DNA of 64,000 nt from Pseudomonadota bacterium. GTDB taxonomy: Bacteria; Desulfobacterota; Binatia; Binatales; Binataceae. The stretch spans positions 434,001 to 498,000 of the forward strand of contig JAJPKA010000020.1 in assembly GCA_021323945.1 (NCBI GenBank), given 5' to 3'. The notes beneath the pieces were generated by a model. The model did not search any database and had not been told where the DNA came from. It saw only the letters and a list, made by a program, of their open reading frames with translations. Shown here in pieces: positions 34,581 through 43,438 of the stretch (position 1 is the first letter of the stretch; every line of letters starts with the position of its first letter). Position numbers and translations under genes: made by a program.

Positions 34581-35804
34581 ATGCCGGTTTTTGCTTACCG
34601 GGGCTTAGCGCCCAACGGCCGCACCATCAACGGCGTCATCGACGCCGACAGTCCGCGTACTGCCCGTGTCAAGCTACGTGAACTTGGAATCTTTCCCACC
34701 GAACTCTCACCCGAACGTGCGGTGCCGAAGGCGTCGGGGGCCCAGCGTTGGATACCAAGCCTGCGGCAACGAATTCCCTCGACTGAACTTTCGCTGTTGA
34801 CCCGCCAGCTCAGCGCCTTGTTGGGTGCTGGTGTTCAGCTAGTTGACGCACTAGGCGCGTTAGCCGGCCAGACTTCGCGGTCAGCTACCAAGCGCATCCT
34901 ATCTCAGGTCCGCGAAAGTGTACGCGAAGGCTCATCGCTGGCTGACTCGCTCGCCGCCCATCCTGATACCTTTTCCGAGCTTTATGTCGGTATGGTGCGC
35001 GCCGGCGAGGCGGCAGGAGCGTTAGAGGCGGTGCTGAACCGCCTGGCTGAGTATTCGGAGCGTCAGGCCGAGTTTATCTCCAAAGTTCGCGGCGCGCTGA
35101 CCTATCCAATTATCATGATGTGTGTCGGTGCGCTGATTATGGGATTCCTGGTGAGCTATGTGGTCCCGCAGGTCGCCACTATTTTTGAACAGCAACACGC
35201 AGTGTTGCCGCTCATGACCCGAGTGCTAATCCGCGGCTCTGATTTTCTGGCTCATTACTGGTTTGAACTGCTCTTGCTGCTGGTCACTCTCGTAGCCGGC
35301 ATTACCTTCGGGCTCTCCACCAAGGCTGGGCGGCGACTTTACGATAGCTGGCTATTACGCGTTCCATATGTCGGACCAACGGTTGTGCGGGTAATTTGCG
35401 CACGCTTTGCGCGTACCCTCGCGACTCTGCTCAAGAGCGGCGTCCAGTTACTGCCGTCGCTCAGCGCCGTAAAGCAAGTGGTAACCAATGGACTGCTGGC
35501 TGAAGCGCTTGAACAGAGCCGGGAGAGCATCCGGGAAGGGCATGGGATGGGCCAGACCTTGGAACGCAGCCGCCTATTCCCACCATTACTGGTCGAAATG
35601 ATCAAAGTAGGTGAGCGCTCAGGTGAGCTCGAGCAAATGCTGGAACGGGTCGCCGACAACTATGAACGCGAGGTGGAGAGCTCTTTACGCCAGATGACCA
35701 CCATCCTTGAACCTCTGATGACGCTGCTGATGGCCGGGATGATCCTGTTCATGATGCTGGCGGTGCTCCTTCCGATCTTTCAGCTCAATCAAATGATGCA
35801 ATGA
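34581..35804 (+). CDS. gspF: Type II secretion inner-membrane protein GspF
   Basis: A 407-residue membrane scaffold protein with two repeated GspF domains, each a cytoplasmic helical bundle (LTRQLSALLGAGVQLVDALGAL and ARTLATLLKSGVQLLPSL), and three hydrophobic helices; the region TILEPLMTLLMAGMILFMML ends it. It anchors the ATPase GspE to the membrane. I prefer the ATG at 34581, with AGGA upstream, over the TTG at 34569. Gene spacing to gspE and gspG is typical of an operon. Confidence 0.9.
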   Translation: MPVFAYRGLAPNGRTINGVIDADSPRTARVKLRELGIFPTELSPERAVPKASGAQRWIPSLRQRIPSTELSLLTRQLSALLGAGVQLVDALGALAGQTSRSATKRILSQVRESVREGSSLADSLAAHPDTFSELYVGMVRAGEAAGALEAVLNRLAEYSERQAEFISKVRGALTYPIIMMCVGALIMGFLVSYVVPQVATIFEQQHAVLPLMTRVLIRGSDFLAHYWFELLLLLVTLVAGITFGLSTKAGRRLYDSWLLRVPYVGPTVVRVICARFARTLATLLKSGVQLLPSLSAVKQVVTNGLLAEALEQSRESIREGHGMGQTLERSRLFPPLLVEMIKVGERSGELEQMLERVADNYEREVESSLRQMTTILEPLMTLLMAGMILFMMLAVLLPIFQLNQMMQ

Positions 35805-35805
35805 A

Positions 35806-36252
35806 ATGGAGACCATTGAGTTGAGAACACATCGACGCATTTCTCATCCAGGGTTTACTCTAATCGAATTGATGGTGGTCATTCTCATCATCGGGCTGCT
35901 CGCCACCATCGTGGTACAAAATTTGCGCAGCGCTACGGACAAAGCCAAGCGAGTCAAGGCCGAAGCCGATATTTCACAGCTCAAGAGCGCACTCGATCGT
36001 TACTATCTCGATGCTGGTTCCTACCCTACGACTGATCAAGGCCTGGCAGCGTTGGTGTCGCCTCCGAACTCCGGCAATGACCCCAAAGATTGGGGGGGGC
36101 CCTATATTGAGCGGATTCCGCTAGATCCTTGGGGTCATCCTTACGTTTATCAAAGCGATGGCAACCAATATCTGTTGAAATCCTACGGCGCCGACGGAGT
36201 CGAGGGGGGAGAGGGCAAGAATGCCGATATCGATGGGAGCAGCAACGGTTAA
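35806..36252 (+). CDS. gspG: Type II secretion major pseudopilin GspG
   Basis: A 148-residue pseudopilin. The prepilin peptidase motif HPGFTLIELMVVILIIG is followed by an alpha-helical spine and a GspG C-terminal domain with DLR-like YYLDAGSYPTTDQGLAALV, the calcium-loop region and LDPWGHPYVY. The stop TAA follows shortly. The ATG begins one base after the gspF stop; a TTG at 35821 is also possible. It is the only pseudopilin visible here; gspC, D, H-M are absent from the window. Confidence 0.9.
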   Translation: METIELRTHRRISHPGFTLIELMVVILIIGLLATIVVQNLRSATDKAKRVKAEADISQLKSALDRYYLDAGSYPTTDQGLAALVSPPNSGNDPKDWGGPYIERIPLDPWGHPYVYQSDGNQYLLKSYGADGVEGGEGKNADIDGSSNG

Positions 36253-36279
36253 GCCCCTTGACCGGCTGGACGCAGGCAG

Positions 36280-36879
36280 ATGCTGACGATAGGACTAACT
36301 GGCGGGATCGGGTCGGGTAAGAGCACCGTGATGGCTATTCTTCGCGAGCTGGGCGCACCCATCATCGATGCGGACAGGGTCGGTCACGCAATCTATGAAC
36401 CAGGCGGGCCCGCTTATGAGGAGGTCGTAGCCGCCTTCGGTGAGCAAATCCTTGCTCCCGACGGGACTGTCGACCGTCGGAAACTTGGTCCGATTGTATT
36501 CGCGGACACCGTCGCACTAAAGCGGCTCAATTCGATCGTTCATCCCAAAATGTTCACTCGGATGCAAGAGATGATCGGTCAATTGCGCAGAAACGGAGAG
36601 ACGCGTCCGATCGTCATCGAAGCAGCGATTCTGATTGAAGCTAACTGGCAATCGCTGTTCGATGAGATTTGGCTGATCACCGCCTCGAGAGAGCATGTCG
36701 TGGAAAGAATTGAGCGTGAGCGTGGCTTGCAGCGCGAACAGACCGAAGCTCGCATTCGTGCCCAGTTGCCCGACGAGGAGCGCCGCAAACACTCAAGCCT
36801 CGTGATCGATAACAACGGCACAATCGAGCAGTTGCGCGAAAAAGTTATAGGTGCCTGGCGCGCGGCCTTGGCTCGCTAA
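36280..36879 (+). CDS. coaE: Dephospho-CoA kinase
   Basis: Last step of coenzyme A synthesis, phosphorylating dephospho-CoA. The 199-residue protein has the P-loop GGIGSGKSTV near the N-terminus, the DADRVGHAIYEPGGPAY acceptor region and the lid Arg-rich helix ERIERERGLQREQTEARIRAQLPDEERRKHS, and ends at normal length. It is 27 bases after gspG and likely cotranscribed. A CoA-synthesis gene among many CoA-transferase genes is noteworthy but may be chance. Confidence 0.93.
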   Translation: MLTIGLTGGIGSGKSTVMAILRELGAPIIDADRVGHAIYEPGGPAYEEVVAAFGEQILAPDGTVDRRKLGPIVFADTVALKRLNSIVHPKMFTRMQEMIGQLRRNGETRPIVIEAAILIEANWQSLFDEIWLITASREHVVERIERERGLQREQTEARIRAQLPDEERRKHSSLVIDNNGTIEQLREKVIGAWRAALAR

Positions 36880-39371
36880 CCGACAGCGTCACTGGACTCC
36901 GCACCGCCGGCGGTGCCTTCAGGCCAATGGATGATACCGCGCGCATGCAAATCCGAGATCTCCGCCCTGCTGTAACCTAGCTCCAACATTATGCGCTCGG
37001 TGTGCTCGCCCGGCCAGGGGGCATGCAGTAGGCGCGTTGGTGCCGAGGCGAAATCAACAATCGCTCCGTGGCGCAGGTATTTCCCCAGGCGCGGGCTTCC
37101 GACTTCCACCGTCATCCGATTCGCCGCAGCCAGCGGATGACTCTCTAGAAAAGCTCCGGTGTCGATGTCGGCACGCACGCAGGCGATATTGGCGCCGGTC
37201 AGTAGTTGTTCCCAAGCATCGGCCGGACGTGTGGCAAAAATCTGACTGATTTCGGCGACCAGCTCCGCATCATGAGCCCTCCGCGCTGACGCGCTGGCGA
37301 AGCGGGGATCGCTTAGCAACTCCGGTCGATTCACTGTTGCACAAAAGTCTTTCCACTCCCGATCGAAAATGCAGGCCAGGAAGATCCAGCCGTCACTGGC
37401 CTGGTAAAGGCGATAAAGCGCATTAAGCCCGAAGCATTGATCATCGGGCAACACGTAAGGAGGGCGACCATTGAAATAATAAGCTTCGTCTGCGTTAGCC
37501 CAGGCATTGGCCTGCAGCATCGTGACCTCGACCGCCTGACCGAGGCCTGTGCGAGTGCGCGCGAACAAAGCCAGCATGATGGCAGTGGCGACCGCCTGCG
37601 AAGTATTGGGATCGGGATTGGCTTCGTTCGCTCTCATTAACAGCCTGGACACTTCTTTAATTTCGTCCAAGCTCATAGGCTGATCGGGAGCGGGTGGGAA
37701 TGCCCGCCCCGATTGACGCAAAGCACCGCCGAGCAGCGCGCCGGGAATCGGATGCGCGCCGGGACGTCGCGAGTGAGGTCCGGTCGCACCGTATGCTCCC
37801 ACATAGACGTAGATCAGTCCGGGATTGAGTTGCCGACAGGTCTCCCAGTCAATTGCCAGACGTTGAGGAACGCCAGGACGAAAATTGTGCAACAACACAT
37901 CAGCTCGTCCGACCAGTCTGTGGATGATCTTTTGACCCTCAGTGCTTTGCAGGTTGACTTGGATTGCTTCCTTGCCGGCATAGTTTTTCAAATTCAGAGG
38001 TATCATGGCACGGCCGAGACTGAGCGCCTGCTCGCGCTCCGGGGTAGCATCGATTTTGATCACGCGAGCGCCCATTTCCGACAGAAGAGAAGCTGCATAG
38101 GGGCCAGCGATAACCATCGAGAAATCCAGGATCGTAGTTCCTTCCAGGGGCGGACGCTGCGTCTCGCGCCGACTGGCGGCTCGCAAATCCTGCGGCTGAG
38201 CGCTCCCTAAAACTTGGTCGCTCGACCGGGCGGTACGGGCGAGAATCTCAATGTTGTGTTGACCAAGATCCGGGGCCGGCCCGCCAACTCGGCCCGGTGT
38301 GCCACTTAACTGGCAGAGGACGCCCGGACATGTGAGACGGCCAACTCGCGGGTCGGCAATTTCAATCGCATGACGGTTGTGTAAAAACTGCTCATGCTTC
38401 ATGCCTTCGATCGGGTATAAGAATGGTTCCGCGGCTACGTTGCCATCCTCGATATACAGCCGCATCCACTCATCCAGAGTCCGCTCTTGCATCCGGTTGA
38501 GGATAAGCTCGCGGAGTGCTTCGCGGCTCTCATCACCAAGCCGTGGCGCATCTTTGAACACCTCCTCTTCCAGTACCCAGCCCAAGCCGACCACTCTGAG
38601 GAAGGCATGGAACAGGCGGTCCATGAGGTTGGCGTGCTGCAGCCACCGCCCGTCTTTGGTTCGTACCGGAATGTATTGCAACATCGGTAGACGAAGTTGT
38701 GCTCCCAGAAGATCAGGCGGGAAGCTCGCGGGATATTTGCGACACAACTGCCGCATCATCAAACCGGCCAAATCGTACGGCATCATGTTTTGGAGGATGC
38801 TCGTCTGAATCCAGTCCCCTCGCCCTGAGACCGCCCGCGCAATCAGAGCAGCGAGAATGCCTCTAACAGCCGCTTGGCTAGCGGCCCAGGTGCCAACCGG
38901 CACAGCGGAGAAAGCAGGACCCGGACGATTGAGCTGACCCTCGAAACTCGCCATTCTGCCGAACTTCGCAGCGACCACGCCCTCGTATCCGGCGACCTTG
39001 CTGAGAGGACCAGCCTGGCCCCATCCTGTGATCGAGGCATATATCAGGCGAGGATTTCTCTCCGAGAGGGTCTCATAGTCGATCCCTAAACGGCGGGTTG
39101 TGCCTGGGCGAAACGATTCGATTACCACGTCAGCCTGTTCAGCCAAGTCCTGTGCTTGTCTTTGTCCCTGGTCAGTCTTCAGATTGACAACAACACTCTT
39201 TTTGCCGCGGTTCCAGGCCAGCCATGCTGGACTACTGCGAAAGGGGTCGCCCTGCGGGGGTTCAAGCTTGATTACCTCGGCCCCGAAATCCGCCAGCACC
39301 GCTGTTGCTAAGCCACCCGGCATGCCCCAGCTAAAGTCGAGAACGAGGATTCCTTCGCACGGTCCGGCCAT
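36876..39371 (-). CDS. Two-domain CaiB/BaiF CoA-transferase fusion
   Basis: An 831-residue fusion of two CaiB-like domains (about 1-400 and 405-831). The C-terminal half has ATILDFSMVIAGPYA-like opening, the GARVIKID segment and Asp587 in PDPNTSQ. The N-terminal half lacks Asp at the equivalent place (VGTWAAS) and also has GRGDWIQTS instead of the usual GxGQxxD. The N-half therefore appears catalytically silent. It is convergent with coaE, overlapping its stop by a few bases, and unlike the fusion at 28101 has no close companion enzymes. Confidence 0.9.
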   Translation of the reverse strand: MAGPCEGILVLDFSWGMPGGLATAVLADFGAEVIKLEPPQGDPFRSSPAWLAWNRGKKSVVVNLKTDQGQRQAQDLAEQADVVIESFRPGTTRRLGIDYETLSERNPRLIYASITGWGQAGPLSKVAGYEGVVAAKFGRMASFEGQLNRPGPAFSAVPVGTWAASQAAVRGILAALIARAVSGRGDWIQTSILQNMMPYDLAGLMMRQLCRKYPASFPPDLLGAQLRLPMLQYIPVRTKDGRWLQHANLMDRLFHAFLRVVGLGWVLEEEVFKDAPRLGDESREALRELILNRMQERTLDEWMRLYIEDGNVAAEPFLYPIEGMKHEQFLHNRHAIEIADPRVGRLTCPGVLCQLSGTPGRVGGPAPDLGQHNIEILARTARSSDQVLGSAQPQDLRAASRRETQRPPLEGTTILDFSMVIAGPYAASLLSEMGARVIKIDATPEREQALSLGRAMIPLNLKNYAGKEAIQVNLQSTEGQKIIHRLVGRADVLLHNFRPGVPQRLAIDWETCRQLNPGLIYVYVGAYGATGPHSRRPGAHPIPGALLGGALRQSGRAFPPAPDQPMSLDEIKEVSRLLMRANEANPDPNTSQAVATAIMLALFARTRTGLGQAVEVTMLQANAWANADEAYYFNGRPPYVLPDDQCFGLNALYRLYQASDGWIFLACIFDREWKDFCATVNRPELLSDPRFASASARRAHDAELVAEISQIFATRPADAWEQLLTGANIACVRADIDTGAFLESHPLAAANRMTVEVGSPRLGKYLRHGAIVDFASAPTRLLHAPWPGEHTERIMLELGYSRAEISDLHARGIIHWPEGTAGGAESSDAVG

Positions 39372-39563
39372 TTTCTCAGCGCTCCTTCGCAGCGACTTGC
39401 TAGAGCCTATATCATGCAGAAACCGCTTGTCGCCGCTAGCTCGGGTGGCGTATGGGAATACTGCGGTCGCGTCATTCGCAATTTAAATGCATACCACGTC
39501 GCACTGGGGCACGCAGATTGGTTCCAAACCACGCGGCGCTGTCAGTCCATTGGAGGGCTGTAC

Positions 39564-40397
39564 ATGTCAACACGAGTTGGATTCATTGGGCTCGGCAATA
39601 TTGGCAAGCCGATGGCGATTAATCTGGCCAAGGCGGGATTTGACTTGATGGTTTACGATCTACGGCCTGATCCAATGCGAGAGCTGGCCACGTTTGGCGC
39701 GACATGCGCCCGTTCGGTCGAAGAAATCGCTCATCACTCGGAAGTCGTCGAGTTGGTTGTGGTCGATGACGCCCAAGTAGAAGCGGTTACAATCGAGGAA
39801 GGCGGTTTGCTCGCCTCAGCCAGGCCCGGCACGATCATCGCGATTCATAGCACGATCCACCCACGTACGGTGCGGAAGGTTGCTGCCTTGGCTCAGGCGA
39901 AAAGCGTAGTCGTGATCGACGCACAGGTGAGCGGCGGTGAACGCGGTGCTTATGCAAAGACGCTTTGCTACATGGTGGGTGGTGACAAGAGTGCCTTCGA
40001 GAAATGCCGGCCACTATTTGCGACTTCGGGCGCAGAGATTTTTCATCTTGGCGCGCTCGGAGCAGGTGCCGCTGCCAAGCTGGCTCACAACCTGATCGTC
40101 TATGTGAACATGCTGGCCGCTTCCGAAGGGATGAGCTTAGCGCAGGCCGCAGGTGTCGATGTCGGCACGATGGAAAAGATCGTTCACGCCGGTGCGGCAC
40201 AGAGCCGCGTCGCCGATCATTGGTCACAGCAACGAGCGCTTGCCGACACTTATACGTCCGGACCCAAAGGCCTCAAGGAGCTGATCCATAAGGACCTGCG
40301 TTTGGTGCTGGAGTTGGGGCACGATCTGGAGCTCGGGCTACCCGGTGCGGCGCTCACTCAGCAATTAATCAACCGAATTTTCGAGGTCAGCCAGTAG
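39564..40397 (+). CDS. 3-hydroxyisobutyrate dehydrogenase family NAD(P)-dependent oxidoreductase
   Basis: A 277-residue beta-hydroxyacid dehydrogenase. N-terminal Rossmann fold GFIGLGNIGKPMAINL, substrate segment DAQVSGGERGAY and the catalytic Lys in GAAAKLAHN. It oxidises a 3-hydroxy acid or reduces a semialdehyde such as tartronate semialdehyde. The start at 39564 is set by GGAGGG; the upstream extension to 39414 is not used. It lies downstream of and divergent from the CaiB fusion at 36876. Substrate not determinable. Confidence 0.9.
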   Translation: MSTRVGFIGLGNIGKPMAINLAKAGFDLMVYDLRPDPMRELATFGATCARSVEEIAHHSEVVELVVVDDAQVEAVTIEEGGLLASARPGTIIAIHSTIHPRTVRKVAALAQAKSVVVIDAQVSGGERGAYAKTLCYMVGGDKSAFEKCRPLFATSGAEIFHLGALGAGAAAKLAHNLIVYVNMLAASEGMSLAQAAGVDVGTMEKIVHAGAAQSRVADHWSQQRALADTYTSGPKGLKELIHKDLRLVLELGHDLELGLPGAALTQQLINRIFEVSQ

Positions 40398-40647
40398 AGC
40401 GGGCGGACGTCTACTCTTTGACAGCGTTAAACATGCGTTGGCGCCTAGGTGTTTCCGACCTTGCTACAAAAATCCGACCTAGAGCGCACTGTTTGCGCCT
40501 CCAGGCATTTTGGGGCGATACTCGCAAACGACTACCGTAACTGTAACTTAGCTGAAGTTGCGCACACGGCGGCAGTGACGCCGTTGATATGGCGTCGCGG
40601 ATACGATACGCGACTGTCCGGCGGTGACGGAAGCTCCCTGCTCTAAC

Positions 40648-41049
40648 TCAATAGAAGAAAGGACCCGGCCACATCATCCAATTGAATTGTTCCAATTGCG
40701 CCGCATTCTCGTTCATTTCGGCTGCCGCTTCTGCCTGTTGAACCATCCGCTGTTCAAGCTTGAGTTGCTGATATTTTTGATAAGCGGCCTCGTCGCCAAT
40801 ATAAACACAGTTGCAGACATATGGATCGGCGAACCAATAGTGCGGTTTGCCATTAGCAAAGTAATATCGCACTTTGAGCGGTGTATGAGCCTTTAGTTCC
40901 TGTTGACGCTCGGCAGTATCGGCAGGAACCATGTGAAAGCCGGCAGCCGAAAGCATTGGTTCGAGCCGATAGGCTCGTTGGCGCGGCGTTTCGGCGCAGC
41001 CCGTCAGCATCAAGCAGCTCAGGAAACTGAGAATCAACCAGTCACGCAT
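40648..41049 (-). CDS. Small lipoprotein
   Basis: A 133-residue secreted protein with signal peptide LILSFLSCLMLTGC, a lipobox with Cys18. The mature part has FHMVPADTAERQQELKAHTPLKVRYYFANGKPHYWFADPYVCNCVYIGDEAAYQKYQQLK followed by a Glu/Gln-rich helix. I do not recognise a named family. It is on the opposite strand to the BamE-like lipoproteins at 42130 and 42593. Confidence 0.7.
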   Translation of the reverse strand: MRDWLILSFLSCLMLTGCAETPRQRAYRLEPMLSAAGFHMVPADTAERQQELKAHTPLKVRYYFANGKPHYWFADPYVCNCVYIGDEAAYQKYQQLKLEQRMVQQAEAAAEMNENAAQLEQFNWMMWPGPFFY

Positions 41050-41705
41050 CAGAGATTATATATAGCGAATTGCAGTCTTTTGGACTTGACGCTCTGTGGG
41101 CAGTGACCCAGTTCCCGAAGAGCGGCGTGGCTTCAAAACGCCCGTCGAAGTCGCCGTTCGCGGCGCCGCGCAGCAAAGCGCTTGCCCTTTAGCCGCTCAA
41201 CTTCAGTTGAAAAGCGTACAATTTCGAAACCGATGGTGGAAGGAGCAGGGATGTGAAATCCGGGCTTTCGGTTTGCGGGCTGCTCTTAACGACCCTTGTT
41301 ATGTCCGCGCCGACAACGACCACGGCAGACCTATGGAAGCCCGACATCAGGTGACAGCCGGCAATCGCGCGGGGATAGCCTGGGCCGGAAGCAGAGTCGG
41401 GCCGGCGTGCCGCCTCCAGCAGTTGGAGTGCCCCGATCGTCGCGCACTAGCCAATGAAGTCGCTATCGCGCTTGCCGACAAATCACGGGCAACCTGGACT
41501 CGGTTAATTCTATTGAGATCGTGTAAACCGTCTCAAGCTGAATCGCGAAAGCGCACGTAACGTAATAGTTGTCGTGCGCAATTGGGATGGCGCCGTTTGT
41601 CTCGCTCGCTCTGTTAGCTTCGGCGATGGAGCGATGTTTCCGATCAGCACCGGCCTTGTGCCGCTGGCCTACCAACCATTACGGCGTCAGTGCCGGAGGC
41701 AAAAA
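41050..41705. other. Mostly uncharacterised region before a small ORF
   Basis: No complete gene is convincing. At 41253-41354 a GTG with AAGGAG 7 bases upstream begins a 33-codon frame (KSGLSVCGLLLTTLVMSAP...) that looks exactly like a signal peptide but stops at TGA; see the separate note. Other frames are shadows. Confidence 0.3.
41253..41354 (+). pseudogene. Orphan signal peptide, possibly a frameshifted secreted protein
   Basis: A GTG at 41253 with AAGGAG at 41240-41245, 7 bases upstream, begins VKSGLSVCGLLLTTLVMSAP, a clear Sec signal peptide with charged start and hydrophobic core. The frame ends at a TGA after TADLWKPDIR. Downstream, one of the other frames (through about 41560) could supply the mature part after a single indel. 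I cannot decide between a broken gene and a very short peptide. Confidence 0.3.
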
Positions 41706-42089
41706 ATGACAACGCATCCAACCGGCAGGCGAACCGTCCGAGTTGAAAACACTTGGACTTTCGGCGCAATGGCCTTGAGCGGCGCGGCGCGGACGCTTCA
41801 ACGCAACAAGTTGCGCTCGATCGCGAAGATGGTGGGCACGTTCATCGGTATCCCAACTCGCCCACTAGTCGTTTGGGCGAGTGCTCAGCTGGCTCCGCAG
41901 GCCCGGACTTTGGGATTGTCGGCTCGCAGGATTCTCGGGCATGGCGCTCTGTCCTTGCGGTGGTGTTTTTTCGCATCCACGGCCGACGGCTTCACTTTGC
42001 TGTTGGCGTCGAATTTTTCCGGGGCAGGTCCCGCCACGCCTCGCTGCTATCCGAGGCTCTCCGCAACGAGTGATGGCCAATATGGATAG
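41706..42089 (+). CDS. Possible small protein of unknown function
   Basis: A 127-residue frame with GGAGG 6 bases before the ATG. It starts MTTHPTGRRTVRVENTW and contains basic segments but no recognisable domain. An overlapping frame (41753-42073) is about as long, so coding status is unsettled. It overlaps the upstream extension of the next lipoprotein. Confidence 0.3.
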   Translation: MTTHPTGRRTVRVENTWTFGAMALSGAARTLQRNKLRSIAKMVGTFIGIPTRPLVVWASAQLAPQARTLGLSARRILGHGALSLRWCFFASTADGFTLLLASNFSGAGPATPRCYPRLSATSDGQYG

Positions 42090-42129
42090 CACCAAAAGCC
42101 AAGCAAACCCAGAGGGTCTCAGTACGATC

Positions 42130-42579
42130 ATGCTTAACAGTGCCACCGCCGAGCCGCGACGTTGGGTTCGACATAAAGCTGAGGCTCGGCCGGATCGCCA
42201 ACCCATTCTTGTCGGCCTGCTCTGTATGGGACTCATCATGCTCGGAGGGAGCGGATGCGCGTTCACTCGGGGCGACCTTGGAGGTGGTGCCGCGTTTACC
42301 CAAAGCGATATTTCGGCCATCCAGAGAGGAAAGACGACAGAAGCGCAGGTGGTCGCGCTGCTCGGGGCACCGAACAGTATCCAGAGCATCAACCATCAGG
42401 AAGTCTTCCACTACTACCGATACGCTTTGAAGCACTCGACGGTGCTAGTGTTTTCGCGTGTGAATATCGCCAGCGATGATTTGTACGTGTTTTTCGACGA
42501 CGATGGCGTGGTTAGCCAGGTGCTATTCGGCAATCGGACAAAGCAGCTTAAGTTCCAGTTCTGGCCCTTTGGTGGCTGA
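42130..42579 (+). CDS. Lipoprotein, BamE/SmpA-like
   Basis: A 149-residue lipoprotein. After a basic start (RRWVRHKAEARPDRQ) a hydrophobic segment ends in LGGSGC, the lipidation Cys. The mature domain is SDISAIQRGKTTEAQVVALLGAPNSIQSI...VFHYYRYAL, the strand-helix-GxP signature of BamE-like proteins that help assemble outer-membrane proteins, followed by VFSRVNIASDDLYVFFDDDGVVSQVLFG. The start is uncertain between 42073, 42082 and 42130. Its stop overlaps the region used as the ribosome site for the next gene. Confidence 0.72.
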   Translation: MLNSATAEPRRWVRHKAEARPDRQPILVGLLCMGLIMLGGSGCAFTRGDLGGGAAFTQSDISAIQRGKTTEAQVVALLGAPNSIQSINHQEVFHYYRYALKHSTVLVFSRVNIASDDLYVFFDDDGVVSQVLFGNRTKQLKFQFWPFGG

Positions 42580-42592
42580 GGAGACGTCGGCG

Positions 42593-43048
42593 TTGCTATC
42601 GGGCTGGCCGGTCAGTCTGATTCTGGCTCTCGGCCTGGGGCTGACCGGGTGCGGTCCTATTGCGTGGACCCGGGTTACGATCAATCGTCCGATAAAGCCG
42701 AGGGATGTCGCTTTCATCGTTCCAGGCCGGACCAAATGGGACGAGGTGATGCAAAATCTCGGCGCTCCCAACGAGCTCGTTAAGGCGCCGGACGACGGTG
42801 TCGTGGCACACTACTACTATTGGGACAGTAAGCGGTTTGGATTCGATCTCGGCTGGCCTCTGGGCTTTTTCCTCCCCCCAGGTGCATCAGAGGCCCCGCA
42901 CGAAATGGACTTCGGGAATTCGGGAATTGGGATGGACACATTTGAGGTGGCTTTCGACGGCAGCGGCATCGTTCAGTATGATGGCTTTTCCCATGCCAAC
43001 GCAGCTGCTCGATTCAAAGGCTTGCCGTTCGAAAGCTATAAGCCTTGA
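42593..43048 (+). CDS. Lipoprotein, BamE/SmpA-like
   Basis: A 151-residue lipoprotein starting at TTG 42593, chosen because GAGGAG lies 9 bases before it and it gives a clean signal peptide LSGWPVSLILALGLGLTGC. The mature part has IVPGRTKWDEVMQNLGAPNELVKAPDDGVVAHYYYWDSKRFGFDLGWPLGFFLPP, again BamE-like (short helix, LGAPNE). The start lies 13 bases past the previous stop, implying coupling. It is probably cotranscribed with the preceding lipoprotein. Confidence 0.7.
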   Translation: MLSGWPVSLILALGLGLTGCGPIAWTRVTINRPIKPRDVAFIVPGRTKWDEVMQNLGAPNELVKAPDDGVVAHYYYWDSKRFGFDLGWPLGFFLPPGASEAPHEMDFGNSGIGMDTFEVAFDGSGIVQYDGFSHANAAARFKGLPFESYKP

Positions 43049-43438
43049 CAAGCTGTGTCCGTTCTAGGGGTCGTCCCGGCGGACGGTGCGACGCTCGCGT
43101 GAATAATCGCCAAATGTTAATTGTCCTCGTGCTCGCAAGACTTCTAACCGGGCATCTTCGATGATCCGATCTGGCCACTTTGGTGATAAAACTTGGCTCA
43201 CCCCTTTTGACTTTTTCCCGCTTGCGCCTTAAAAGCGATCCGTCTTCCAAAGCTGATTGTTTTCTCCTCCGATGCACGGCCGCCGTCGAAATTCCCTTTC
43301 CAGTGGTTCAGGCGTGAAAAACCTCACGCAAGAGATTTGATCGTTTGCCGCATGCGGCTTCGCCATGCGTCAGCGCGCTGCCAACGTGCCATGTGAGTGT
43401 CGATAGTTGCGGAGGGCAAGCAGCGCTATTATAGAAAC
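43049..43438. other. Intergenic region
   Basis: No supported gene. A minus-strand frame (43014-43277) is basic and lacks a good start. Nothing with terminator or operator shape is clear. Confidence 0.35.

Noticed and set aside
43014-43277. Minus-strand basic frame
   Set aside because: Strongly Arg-rich with a GTG start inside an AGGAGG-like string and no domain; it overlaps the end of a lipoprotein gene.
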